Part shown: one piece after another, positions 21,153 to 31,696 of the stretch
Numbering within the stretch: position 1 is the first letter of the stretch
How the letters are laid out: each line of letters begins with the position of its first letter
The notes under the pieces: model-generated
The model's input: the letters and a program-made list of their open reading frames with translations, nothing else
Databases searched by the model: none
What the model was told of the DNA's origin: nothing
Origin: Chromera velia
Lineage: Eukaryota > Sar > Chromeraceae
DNA length: 37,500 nt
Direction: 5' to 3'
NCBI GenBank assembly: GCA_018398765.1
Contig: JAHBMJ010002517.1
Coordinates: forward strand, 48,040-85,539
Made by a program: the position numbers and the translations under genes

Positions 21153-21676
21153 CACCTCCCTGACACTACTGGCCACTTGAAAGCAGAACGTTTAAGTTCG
21201 TTCATATTTGTGGTACGGCTGATCAAGTTCGTCCGCGCCTGACACGCCACCTGTGGCGTAGCTGATCAAGTTCTCCACGCAAGCGGCTAGCAACCGCTAG
21301 TGACGCAGCTATACCTAGAGCCATGCGGCGCCGCGACTGATCAAAGGATTCCAAAATAATTTAATTCAAGTAAAAGAAAGATATCGGATTGCAACCAATT
21401 CCAACCAGCAGCTACCAGCAGCTAGTGATTTGGTTATAAGACATTGAAGACAAAGATTTATGTATAAACATAGGACAACTTAGTTACAGACTTTCACAAA
21501 GTCACAGTGACATAGACTTTCAAGACATACTCCGCGCTTGTGACACAGACTTTCAAGACATAGTACACGCCAGCGGCACAAACTTTCAAGACAAAGTCCG
21601 TGCTGTAGACGTGGACTTTCAAGTCTATCCGACAGAGCAAAATAATTTTTAAGTGGCTTGTAGTGTTAGGGAGGTA
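21153..21676. mobile_element. hAT-like MITE with 8-bp target-site duplication
   Basis: Terminal inverted repeats of about 27 bp: left CACCTCCCTGACACTACTGG, right end the inverse of TACCTCCCTAACACTACAAG. Both continue into GCCACTT or CCACTT. The 8-bp direct repeat GAACTATC flanks it at 21145-21152 and 21677-21684. Inside, GCTGATCAAGTTC-type motifs recur near the left end and four units containing ACTTTCAAG (period about 36) near the right end, i.e. subterminal repeats. At 524 bp with no ORF it is non-autonomous. An 8-bp duplication plus subterminal repeats is the hAT pattern. Confidence 0.75.
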
Positions 21677-21910
21677 GAACTATCATGTGGGTGGCAGTAG
21701 GTGGCTACGCGGAAGTTGGTTTTCTCAGGTCTACTCAGGACCCTGGTCAGACACTGTTTTGGAGGGTATTTTGAACTGTTTTCTAAATTTTTGATATCTG
21801 CACGGATGGCAGTTCAGCAGCTAATATTTATTTGATCACGTAAAGTGGAGTGTGTGTCCCGAATTTTGATATTTTGCGTAATTTTGTGTCAGACTGTCTG
21901 ACGTTTTAAT

Positions 21911-23455
21911 CGAAAGCATCGGATACGCTGACGACCTTGTTCTGTTTGCTCACAATGCTTCAGACTTGCAGAAATGCCTGTCTTGCCTCGAGGACTATTG
22001 TAAAGAACACGGCCTGAAGGTGAATTTAAAGAAGATAAAAGTTATGCGTCTCTCCTTTCCCCACCCCGACCTAGTGCCCCAGACCCCTTTTCTTTATGAA
22101 GGCAGACCAGTGGAAGCGGTGAGTAAATATAAGTATTTGAGCAACTAGGTTTTTGAGGGCGGAAACTTTAGCAAGACAGTCGAAGCCCGCATTGAGGCGG
22201 CAGAGAAGGCTTTGGGGGCTGTGTTTGGTACTCTCTCTTCTCTGGGCTTTGTTTCTCCCTTTTCTAAAATTACTTTGTTCAAGGCCCTCTGGCTGCCAGT
22301 TGCGCTGTATAGACTGGAAACGATCCCGCTGAGAAAGACAGAATCTGATGTTGCCTGCCTCGATGCATTACAGTTACGTTTTGTTTGATATTGTTTTGGT
22401 CTCTCCCATCACTCCTTTATTTCGCCTTCCCTTCTCTCTCTCTCTCTTGAGCCATTCAGTTCTCTACTTGGTAAGTTAAGTGGGGGCTTCATCCAATGCA
22501 TCAAATCGATCGACCATGCTCTACTCCAGGCAGTGTGGAATGAGTACTTGGCTGGCTCATGTGAACCTTAAGGCTTTGTTAAGACAGTAAAATGGCTGGC
22601 CGTTCTATTAGATTAATATTGCTCCCTTTTGTGGCCTCTATTGCCAAGCACGGTGGGGGACAAGTTTAAAAGGAAGGGTAAGGGTAGAAAGAAAAGGGCA
22701 GTAAAAAAGATCGTAGAGGGTGCCTGGCTGTCCGACTGGTTGAAAGAAGAAACTAGAAACGTTAGAGACAGAGACAGAATTTTTCCTCACCTTACGAATC
22801 TCTCCCCTTTCCAATCAGAAAATCCATCCAGACAGCGTTTGGCCATACACCTTCTGAGTGAAAGGAAATGGCGTCCGAGAAGTGAAATAATAGAGTGCAG
22901 TGTTGAACCTCTGCCAAAGAGTCTGTTGCAGTCCTCCTCAAGCTTCCGTACGCTTTTCAGGGCTCTCACAGGGGGGAATATAAATAGAACCCAACCAGAA
23001 CGGCTGTGCAATAAATGTTTGTCCCCTTCGTGTATGATCAAAGATGAGGTTCATGTCCTAAGAGAGTGTAAGGATATAGAAAGGAAACAGAACAGGCTGA
23101 AAAAACTGTACGAAATTGCAAAGCAGAAAGCGCCCATTAACATAAGAATACAGATTGCACAACGCGTTGCAGGTGCAACCGGGAGGGACACTTCTGATAA
23201 TAAGAAGAAAATGAAGGATATGGTGTTACTGTTGTGTACAATCCTGCCTAGAAGCGGTTCTAAAGCTATAGCCGACTGTCTCAAGAAGGTCCATTCTGTC
23301 GATAAGGCAAGTTGAGGCGAATCAATCCGACTGGCATGCAGGCTTCCTCACCCCCCCCCCATGAATGTGTGCTCTGGGTTGTCTTCAAAGCCTTGTTAGT
23401 GGCTTAGGATTTGGTGTCGTTAAATCTAAGATTTAATCCTCAATCAATCAATCAG
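21911..23455 (+). mobile_element. LINE (non-LTR retrotransposon), 5'-truncated
   Basis: Begins within the RT palm (SIGYADDLVLFAHNASDLQK, the F/Y-A-D-D box) and runs in one frame to a TGA at 23315. Internal stops are TAG 22147, TGA about 22388, and TAA about 22570 and 22612. The C-terminal half (22629-23315) has a zinc-knuckle-like CNKCLSPSC, DEVHVLREC (C-x2-C, then H and C) typical of LINE ORF ends. The 3' UTR and (CAAT)3 tail (23441-23454) match the fragment at 12717-12860. The truncation and simple tail fit target-primed reverse transcription. Dead copy. Confidence 0.85.
22629..23315 (+). pseudogene. LINE ORF C-terminal fragment
   Basis: 228 codons of open frame: a basic start (KFKRKGKGRKKRAVKK), the sequence SSFRTLFRALTGG, the Cys/His knuckle CNKCLSPSC ... 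DEVHVLREC, and a basic helical end. Same frame as the RT part upstream (21911-22628), from which only stop codons separate it. Confidence 0.75.
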
Positions 23456-24147
23456 ACCCTAAACTTAACCTAGAAAAAAGGACAGAAATGATGATAGAGG
23501 TTTTTGGTATGCATGCCGCATCCCTATACTAAGTCCCCATATCTAGCCATATCTAGCCCTATATATACCCATATAAGAGGGGCAGATTAAACCTAGTTTA
23601 TCCGAAGGTTCAGCTTTTTCCTATTAGTCACGATTCTAGGAGCAAGCTTATTGATCACTTTCAATGCGCAGCTTATCACTTCAACAGTAAGATAGAAAAA
23701 CAAAAAGGGGAGATCACAAGTGGTGCATGCAGAACTTTTATAACATCTTCCTCCTTTGGCAAAGGCAAAATTGCAAAGGCTAGACTTTGATTTAGGGCCT
23801 AACACTTATAGACCTCAGGTAGGTTACAACCTCTATAACCCTAGGGTCTAGACTTTTTAAAATCATCCTATACCCCAAAACCTGTACCAATCAATTATTT
23901 GGATAAAGTTACGCAAGAAAATGCCAATATGGTTCATCGGTCTTTGAGGTTACATGCATAAATAATCAAAATTGACCTGTCCCTCTCACATTGTCGCTAA
24001 ACCCCTCGTAACCCTGTAACCTGTAACCTTTTACCCCTATAGCATGTAACCTTGTGTAACCCTGTGTAAGCATGCATAAAACAAGTTGAAAACAACATTT
24101 TATGCAAGAACAAAGGGCCAGACATTCATTTCCATTCATAGTTGGCA
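23456..24147. other. Intergenic with hairpin repeat and GTAACC block
   Basis: Contains copy 2 of the dispersed hairpin repeat (23501-23596) and a block rich in GTAACC/ACCCTGTAACC (about 23815-24070). No gene recognised. Confidence 0.6.
23501..23596 (+). repeat. Dispersed hairpin repeat, copy 2
   Basis: TTTTTGGTATGCATGCCGCA, then TCCC, a longer AT-rich middle (CATATCTAGCC repeated), GAGGGGCAGAT and AACCTAG. The start and end match copies 1 and 3; the middle is expanded. Confidence 0.55.
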
Positions 24148-25068
24148 CTACATGGCGTCCTCAGTGGCACTTGCCTCCTCATGATCCAGAGTTGCCCATT
24201 TTTTCTCAATTTTTTCATACTCCTCTATCGACAGAAACACGTGGTCCCCTGCACACAGAGCATTTTCAGGCTTGGCAAAGACTGCGTCAATTCTCATTTT
24301 ATTTACTCTGAAAGGATAAGCAGTCTGGGAGGTGGATGCATTCCGTGCCCGCTGTCTGGATGGAGCCTGTCTCATCACCGAAAACTACACATCGTCCCCC
24401 TCTTCCCCTTCTGACCGATTCTCGCGAAAAGAAGAAACCAACACCCATATGTTTTTTTGAGGTTCTGTGAAGGAAACAATGCGCATACCTGTAGAGGCAG
24501 GCAGACGTGTGTGCTTGTTGACTCTCTTTGGGTCAACAAAGTCCAGCACTTTGTTTAAATACCATGAGTAACCGTCTCCCTCAACCCACTGACAGGTGTA
24601 CACCCCCCCCACCCGAATGGAGAGTTCCCCCTTCTGAGGCAAAGCAGCTTTCTTGCCCTTCTTCATGACTCTTGTCAAGCGATCTGTAGTCAATTTGTCT
24701 TTTGAAAAAAGCGGAAGCGCCGTGGAGTGACGCATTATACCCCAGAGAGGGCGTTGAATCATGACGCACCCTGCATAATCTGCGATCGCCTCCTCCCCTT
24801 GCACAACGTCAGCCTCGCGACTCAACAGACCAACAAGCTCCTCCCCCTCTTCTATTAAATCAATTTCAATATTCACTTCCATCTCAACAAGTCCGTTTGC
24901 ATCCTCTTCAGAGCCAGCTGATGCCCTAGCTGATGCCTCTGAAGAGCTGGAAGCCTCAGATGGCTGCATAGCAGGGGGCTGAGGAGCGGCGTCTCCATTC
25001 TGAACAGCCCGAACCTCCATTATCTCCAAACTGTTCTCCCCCCCCTCCTCTTCAGCCTCTTGCCTCAT
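24148..25068 (-). pseudogene. Unknown ORF (about 306 codons) with one in-frame TAG
   Basis: A single minus frame from ATG 25068 to TAG 24148-24150, broken once by a TAG at 24385-24387 after GEEGDDV. Residues 1-70 are acidic and low-complexity (SEASSSSEASARASAGSEED). The middle looks folded: VGGVYTCQWVEGDGYSWYLN, KVLDFVDPKRVNKHTRL, MRIVSFTEPQKNIWVLVSSF. A small beta-barrel reader (Tudor/SAWADEE-like) is conceivable but unproven. After the TAG the frame continues with VFLSIEEYEKIEKKW. The true N-terminus may lie further upstream, since the frame is open back to about 25105. Head-to-head with the next ORF. Unknown family; transposon origin is likely from context. Confidence 0.45.
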
Positions 25069-25154
25069 TATCTCAGCATTTGCCTTCCATTTGCTTTTGG
25101 TTGTTTACAGAGAAAAAATGGAAGCCAATGCACTTGGCGCTTCTTCTGTCTTAA

Positions 25155-25874
25155 CTGAATGATAAGAAGGCTTTTGATCTTCTTGCTGAAAGGGGAAGAA
25201 AGTATGCGGAAGAGTAGAAAGAAAGAAGACAGGTTCTTGCTGAGAAGAACGTTGCTCACGGGACAAACAAGGATAGGAAAAAACCTGAAGTCTGGGCGGC
25301 CTAGGCAAGCTTTTAGTGGGAAGGCCAGGAGAAAGGGTGGGACGGTTTCAATCCTGTGAAGGATTTGGTTGTCAAAGGGCTAGTGGACGGGGAGTTCGTT
25401 GACGAAATCCCTAAACCTCGTGCTGGGGAGAACTGGGTAGCATTTTTCGGCTGCAAAGAACATCCATATAGTAAGTACACAGCCGAACAACAGGATGGCG
25501 AAAAAGCAGAGAAGAACAAAAAGAAGGAAGACAGGAAGGTTTTGAAAAAGGGAGGGAAGACTGCAACAGGAAAGGGTGCAAAAGGAAAGAAGAAGTCTAG
25601 AAGTGGTCAGGGTGAGGAGACGAAACCGAAAGCAAGAAGGGGGATGACCGTGATTTCTGCAGCTGCTCTTACTCGTCAAAAACCATATTTCTTGAAGGTG
25701 ATTTTGAGGAATGTGACGACTGGCAATCTGCAGATGAACGCTTTTAAGCGTGACCATCTTGACAACATAGATCCCGACAAGTCACACGGCTGCTATGGCA
25801 GGCTCTCCAAAAAAGAGATGGCAAAACGCAAAGCAGATAAAGCCCATGCAGCGATCGATGTAGATAGCTCTTGA
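25155..25874 (+). pseudogene. Unknown Lys-rich ORF, N-terminal part broken by three TAGs
   Basis: One frame from 25155 to TGA 25872-25874. TAG occurs at 25215, 25302 and 25314, each where Gln would read smoothly (RKYAEE-stop-KERRQ, EVWAA-stop-ASF-stop-WEGQ). The uninterrupted part (25317-25874) has GENWVAFFGCKEHPYSKYTA, a Lys-rich linker, then a folded-looking end: YFLKVILRNVTTGNLQMNAF, KRDHLDNIDPDKSHGCYGRL, and KKEMAKRKADKAHAA. No family recognised. Divergent from the minus-strand ORF. Confidence 0.4.
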
Positions 25875-26159
25875 CTCTTGAGCATCTGCATCCAGATTGA
25901 AAAAGTGGGTGAGGCCTGGTGATGGGAGGGATATGGGGGGGTATAGACAACAGAGAAGGCTTTTCCAAACCGTTCTGTTCATTTTATTTCTGTTTGTTGG
26001 TTTGTGTCTGTTGTGTTCAGTTTTGTACAATCAATATAGTGCATGCTTTGTTTTCTGTTTTTGTTTAAAACAGCTGGATAGGACAATGCCATTGAGTCTT
26101 TGTGTTGTTTTTTCTGTCAATGAAGGGACACCATCTGTGGCTGGACGGCTGGGTTGATC

Positions 26160-26712
26160 ATGTAACGATTCGCGTTGGTGACGTTGGGCTTGGATAATTA
26201 GTCTGATCTCATAGAAAATCACCGTTTCAGTCTGTTTATATGTTTGGGACATTGCATACAGCTTTTGGCATTCATGTAACATATGGTTCCATAAGGTTAC
26301 ACCCTAGAGAGCCTCGGTTACAAGCTGAACCTACATGTTTGCAAAAGGGTCCATAACCTTGTAACCTGTAACCCAGCTAAGGGACATGACTTTAAGGGGG
26401 GTAACTTTATGTAACCTGAAGACCTATACTGTAAAAATATGTTTTTCTGATGTAACTTGACTTAGTTGACCTGTACAATTAGCAAATTATCTAGATTTTC
26501 AGAAAAAAATATATTTTTAAGTTAAGAACTTCACATGTAACCCAATACACACTCCGGAGTGCGAGGCCCTAGACTTTGATACACTTTGTTAAGAGAGAAA
26601 GACCTCCAAAGACCTCAATCAAGGAAGGACCCAACCTACTCAGCCCCTTTCTAATCAAGCTTCACTAAGCTTCACCCAAAATCTTAAATTCACCTTTCTT
26701 TCTGAAGATCGA
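26160..26712. repeat. GTAACC-rich AT region
   Basis: About 26270-26550 contains many GTAAC/GGTTAC words (TTGTAACCTGTAACCCAGC, TTATGTAACCTGAAG). It resembles the block at 23815-24070 on the other side of the two unknown ORFs. TAGACTTTGAT occurs at both sides (23781-23794 and 26570-26581). Confidence 0.55.
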
Positions 26713-26764
26713 GGGTTTTGTTATGCATGCCGCGTCCCCACATATGAGGGACAGATCTAGCCTT
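26713..26764 (+). repeat. Dispersed hairpin repeat, copy 3
   Basis: GGGTTTTGTTATGCATGCC and GCGTCCCC identical to copy 1. The stem here is GTCCC/GGGAC around CACATATGA, followed by AGATCTAGCCT. Confidence 0.65.
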
Positions 26765-26840
26765 TCTTTCTGTTTCTTCTTTCCTTCACTACTTTCCTAG
26801 CTTTCAATCACTGAATCGATCTTTGCATCAGGCTTTCTAG

Positions 26841-27360
26841 ACACCGCGGCGTTTACGGTCAAACGCCGCGGTGCCGCGGAGCGGTACCAAGTGCCGCGGA
26901 GCGCCCGAAGGGCGCACCGCGGCGTGCCGCATTTGTAAAACCTTGAAGAAAGGGGGGGAACCGCGGCATGATTGTTCTGGTCTTTACCTTTTCTGAGGCA
27001 AGTTGAACCAAATTGATCAGCAATTGATCAAATTTATCATTGAAACACCTTAAAAAATTTTTTTTGGCGCCTGCGGCGCTGAGAAAAAACCGTTTTTACG
27101 GTATATGGGGCCATGTCCCAAACGGGGGGGGGCGCCGCCGCGGAGGGGCCTGGAAGGAACCGCGGCGCAGCCGGCCGCGGTGCTAAAAATGGCCGCTCTA
27201 GAAAGCCTGCTTTGCATACCCAAAAAAAGCCGTTCACTTTGCGCCCTCCGAGTCCGAAGACCCGGAGAACGCTGCTTCCGAGAAGGCACCATGCAGACGC
27301 GCGAGAGCTGCGCTCCGCCCCTGCAATCCCCTGCATGCCGCGGGCCTATGCACTCCGGAA
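26841..27360. other. GC-rich island with CCGCGG hairpins
   Basis: A perfect 13-bp hairpin CACCGCGGCGTTT/AAACGCCGCGGTG with loop ACGGTC (26842-26873), a second hairpin GCGCCC-GAA-GGGCGC (26901-26915) and repeated CCGCGG words to about 27182 stand out from AT-rich flanks. CpG-rich to about 27360. Open frames on both strands reflect GC content; I see no protein features. Confidence 0.6.
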
Positions 27361-27671
27361 AAAGATACATACGAAGAAAGTAAAGTCATCGATCACGCAA
27401 TTCATGACGAATTAAGAGTTCGGCAAGTTGAACTCCTGTCTTCGTCAGATGCTCATCCGGCAGCTTTCATCTTTCTGTAGACTGACCGACCAGGCCACCC
27501 AAACTCGGGCCACAAGATCATGCAGTAAGGAGACAACAATGATGTTGTCAGGAGACGGCAAGGTGTTGCCTGATCGGATTCCGTCTTAAAGAGAGTGTCT
27601 TTGTGTTCGACTGAAGTCACAAACACAGCAGGAACCCCTTCATCAGGCAAACTGTTCTTTTCTCATCTTGC

Positions 27672-29263
27672 ATGATGAAAGTTGGGGTGTTTCGGGCGTT
27701 CCTCTTCCCTCTTTTCCTTTCCATTTTCTCCGTGACCTCTCTTGAGGTTGGAGGTCCGAATCCTTCTCTTCCGCTTTCCTCCAATGACACCACCGAGTTC
27801 GGGGGAATTGAGGAGGGCCAGGGGGCACAGTTGCATGACAAGAGCACCTTGCTGGGTGACTTCTTGAAGGGTGTGCAGTGTGAAGAAATGTGGATCTCAG
27901 GATTCCACTCTGTGTGGAAGGAACCCACCGACGAATCCGCTGTCAGCGTGATCGGTTTGTCGGGCATGGAAGGGGTGCAAGAGGCGGAGATAGAGGAAAG
28001 ACCTGTTACTGTACTTGTACGTATTGGAGAGAAGCGTTACCCTTTTTGGTTCCATATGTTCTTCCGCCAGCTGGATGATTGTAAGCCCGTCAGCAAATTT
28101 ATTTTTGACTGGTGGGGGAAGGGAGATCTGTTCTCGGAAGAACGGAAGAAAAAGCACTTCGACCCTTCCAACGTAAAAAGAATAGAGAAGTATTTGAAAT
28201 CTGGGAGGGTACAGGTAGTAACAGGGCGTGAGTATTCCCATCGTTATTTCCCCCCAGAGGGCCTAGAGAGCTCCCTGGTCCTCAACCTAGACGACGACTC
28301 GTATGTCAACTGCCAAGGTCTCTACTACCTTCTTGCCGGTGCTGCCGAGTCGAATGGAAAGAAAATCATCACTTTCCATAATTTCACCCGATCTCTGTCA
28401 ACCTGCGGGGACTCTCGCACGGAGCAGCACCCCTGCGATGAGTCCCTGGGGTACGAATACGAATTCCCCCCCAACCCGTGGGAGCGCCCAGAGGCCCTAA
28501 AGCCTTTGGGGGCGATGGTCTTGCCCGGTTTGTCGATGATCCCCAGCAGCCTCTTTTCTCTGTATAAGGAGAAAATGCCACGGGCGCTGTTGAATGAGAT
28601 CACGAAAACTGTAGATTGTGACGACATTGCACTGAGCATGTTGACGGCATTGGAAAATCAGGGTACAGACAGCGAGGCGGGGGTGGCGGTGAAATTGGGC
28701 AAAGGGGCGTGGTACATGTCCTTTGAGGATGGACAGGTCGGCTTATGACCTTCTCTCTCTCTCTTTCTGTGTGTGTGTGTGNGGGGGTGCTCGTTTGTAT
28801 GTCTATGCGTTCGCCAGGGATGCTGAGAGAGATCTTTGAAGACAGGCAGGCGTTTGGTTTATTCTTTGTGTTCCATTTTCGACTGAAAGTTGACCTCCTA
28901 GATTTTTCTCTTATTCGGCTCGCGTGCGCATGAGCACGGACATGATGTTCAGAACAATTCTATCGATAGAACAAACGATGGATGCTCAGAACGACACAGC
29001 AGCAACATATATATTGAATTCCTCCCTGAATTCTGTGAGAGAATGCGTGCGTGCATGCATGCATGCAGGGGTTGTGGAGACGAGACGACCGCAAGTACGC
29101 GAGGCGTCACTGCATCAGTTCGGTTTTGAAGGCCTTCAAGGAGGCGGGGCTGATTGACGAGAAGTGGCTGCCCAAGCCCGTCTCCCGTCTCCTCGTGCCT
29201 GCAGAGGAATTGGAACCTCAGGAAAGGGCGTTGGCCCAGGGGGAGGGGGAGCAAGAGGCTTGA
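27672..29263 (+). CDS. Exostosin-like glycosyltransferase (GT64 type), two exons
   Basis: Exon 1 27672-28736, intron 28737-29068 (GT..AG, phase 0), exon 2 29069-29263, TGA stop: 419 residues. Residues 1-24 are a signal peptide (VFRAFLFPLFLSIFSVTSLE), so it acts in the ER/Golgi lumen or is secreted. Residues about 112-335 match the GT64 layout of exostosin C-terminal domains: a first strand PVTVLVRI, YSHRYFPPEGLESSLVLNLD with the metal-binding D-D-D at 207-209, and the late motif TVDCDDIALSML (315-320), which aligns with the N-C-E-D-I-A-M signature. Exon 2 adds WRRDDRKYARRHCISSVLKA, fitting the conserved R-x-x-C-I end. GT64 enzymes transfer N-acetylhexosamine from UDP-sugars in glycan synthesis; the acceptor here is unknown. 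The start takes the first ATG of an ATG-ATG pair. Confidence 0.75.
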
Positions 29264-30630
29264 CTGACGCGAGATGGGGGAAGGAACAAAAGGGGGTTAG
29301 GGAGGGATTGAATTTGTGTGTCTGTCGGTGTGCTTTTTTGGATTCTTGCATACTTGTTTGGAATACCAGAGGGGGGGGGCGGCTGTACGCTCATCTCCCT
29401 GAAGGAAGAAAAAACATCATAAAAGGCGAAACCTCCCTCAGGAGGGGGGTTGCTTTATCTCTCCTATCTCGCTGCCTTTTTTGGAAACAAACCTACGTGA
29501 ACGCTGATGCCGCTTCAATCGTGATCAAGGAAGGAACGTTCAATCGACAAGCGGGCATGCGGCAAGGAGGCAAGCAAGCGGGTGGAGAGACCGCAATGGT
29601 CACAGGAAGGGTGAAAGAAAGCACGGTCCGTTCTTTCTTGGAAAGGAGACCTACATTAGAGTGGCCAATCTCGAAGGGACGGACGGAAAGAGTGGAGAAA
29701 AAACAAATTCATTCAGGGAGACGGAATTCTTCGAGCGAGAAGAGAAAAGAGAGTCTGAACGGAACAGATCTTAGGGGGCGGGAGGGAGGGAGAGCACTTC
29801 CTTCTCCTCTGTGTTTCCTTCGTGGTCTTTCTCTGTCAGTCTCTCTGCACGTCTGCCTGCCTGCCTGCCTGCCTGCCTGTAGATCTGTTCATTCCTCTTT
29901 CTACCACTGACTGACTGACTGGCTAAATATGGGCCCCTTCGATCAAACAAAATTAATTGTCGTCTTTCCTCCACTGCTTTTCCGTCTCATCTCCGCCTCC
30001 CTGCCTCATACTTTGCACGCACCTGCCATCAGTCCGTTTCCTCTCCAATCTATTGTCCAATTTGAAAGGTCCCTGAAAGTCCCTTCCTCCACGACCACTA
30101 CAAGGCTAGCAATGCATATATGCCCAGACTGCCCTTTACCATTGGGACACGATGGCTGGCGAGTTAAGTCACATCATCATCATCATCATCATCATTATTA
30201 TTATGATTATTATTATTATTATTAATCATCACAATTGTTGCGTATTTTGTGGATACTCTTGCAAGCAGTATATTAGGATTAGGATTAGGATTTATGTTCG
30301 GAGGATTGGCCTCCCACCCCAATGCCGAATGTCTGACATACAGTTTCCAAGGAAAGCGCCTAGACGCATCAAACCTCCCTGGCTGGCCCGCACAGGTCTA
30401 GTCTGTGCCGCAAATGGTTTACAATTGAAGAAAAAGCACATGCGGCATCATTTTTCCTTTATTTGAATGACTTTGTGGTTTAGATCTAAGGCCATCTGGC
30501 AGAGGGGCAAAAGGCTGCTAAAAGCGAAATGACTTTTAGTGCTGATTCCACTGCTGAAACGCAAGAGAGAAAATGAGAGAAAGAATTGAGAGAAGAGATC
30601 AAGACCAAATGAGAGAGAGAACACGTTTAT
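29264..30630. other. Downstream of GT64 gene; microsatellites, no gene
   Basis: Contains a (TGCC)n run (29853-29879), a following (ACTG)n stretch and an (ATC)n/(ATT)n microsatellite (30172-30226). A 248-codon open frame overlapping the end of the GT64 exon lacks protein-like features and is likely chance. Confidence 0.55.
30172..30226. repeat. (ATC)n/(ATT)n microsatellite
   Basis: Eight or nine CAT/ATC units followed by ATT units and one GATT interruption. Confidence 0.9.
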
Positions 30631-31270
30631 TTCACACTTTTCAGAGTAACCAAGAACGTTTCTTTTCCTGAGATGCGCAAAGGGGAACGGTAAAGCCCCT
30701 AGTAAAGCCCTTTCTCTTCTTAGTATGAGTTGCTTCTTGTCATTCTGTTTGACTCAGAAAGATGAAGTGACAGGGAGAGTGACAAGAAAGGAAACTTCAA
30801 TGAGAGTAAGAAAAAAGAATGAAGAATTCAATTTGAGATAGAGAGAGAAAAAGAGAGAAATAAGAGAGAAGTACTCTTCTATTTTCTTTCATACTTTTCT
30901 AGGTAACTAAGAACGTTCTTTTCCCGAGACGCACAGAGGGAAATGGAAAACCCTCTCTCTTTTTATGGTTTGCTTCTTGTTGTTCTGTCCAACTCAAAAA
31001 GGGTGAAGTAACAGAGGGAGTTGCAGGAAAAAAACTTTCAAACAGAGAAGAAAAAAGGAAAGGAAAATCGATAGTTAACTTCTCTTTTCTTTCACACTTT
31101 TCAGAGTCACCAAGAACGTTCTTTTCCCGAGATATACAGAGAGGAATAAAAAACCCTCTCTCTTTTTATGGGTTGCTTCTTATCGTTCTGTCTGACTAAG
31201 AGAGGTGACATGATAGAAGGAGTGATATAGAAGTGACAAGAAAGACAAGTTTCACACTCTGAGTCTGAGA
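30631..31270. repeat. Three diverged tandem units of 200-257 bp
   Basis: Units start at 30631, 30888 and 31091 with TTCACACTTTTCAGAGT-type sequence, then CAAGAACGTT, CTTTTCCCGAGA, AACCCTCTCTCTTTTTATG and GTTGCTTCTT. Units are separated by purine-rich GAGAGAAA linkers of different length. Confidence 0.8.
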
Positions 31271-31696
31271 AAGGGAAAAGAAAAGAAAGAACTTTTTAAG
31301 ATTAAGACTGAATGAGAAGAGAAAGAAATTCACCATCGATTGATGAACAAACCGTCTGAGAAGCAAGCAGAGTCACTAAGATATAAAAACTTTGACCCGC
31401 TTCAAGTTAACTATACGCAACCACATGTGTACCTTTCTTTCACATTGCATACCTCCAGTAAAGGCACGTTGCTTATGCTTTCACCCTTTCCAGCATGGGG
31501 TCTTGTTCAGCAATGTGGCAGAGCAGACAAAGCAAATCATTTCGGAGGCTTTCTTTGGGGTCTTTATTGAGTAAACAGTAGAGTAAACAAACAACTGCAA
31601 AAAAAATATGAAAATTTCACTACATTAATATATGCATGTAAAACGGTGGATTTAGCATACTATCAGAGGTCCCTCTAGGTTGCCAGGAATATAAAA
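31271..31696. other. AT-rich spacer, no gene
   Basis: Short open frames only (e.g. 31340-31570); nothing recognised. Confidence 0.4.

Noticed and set aside
27037-27415. About 100-codon frames on both strands in the GC island
   Set aside because: Open because GC-rich DNA has few stops. No consistent codon pattern or domain on either strand.
29164-29910. 248-codon plus frame after the GT64 gene
   Set aside because: Overlaps GT64 exon 2 in another frame and runs into simple repeats. No protein-like motifs.
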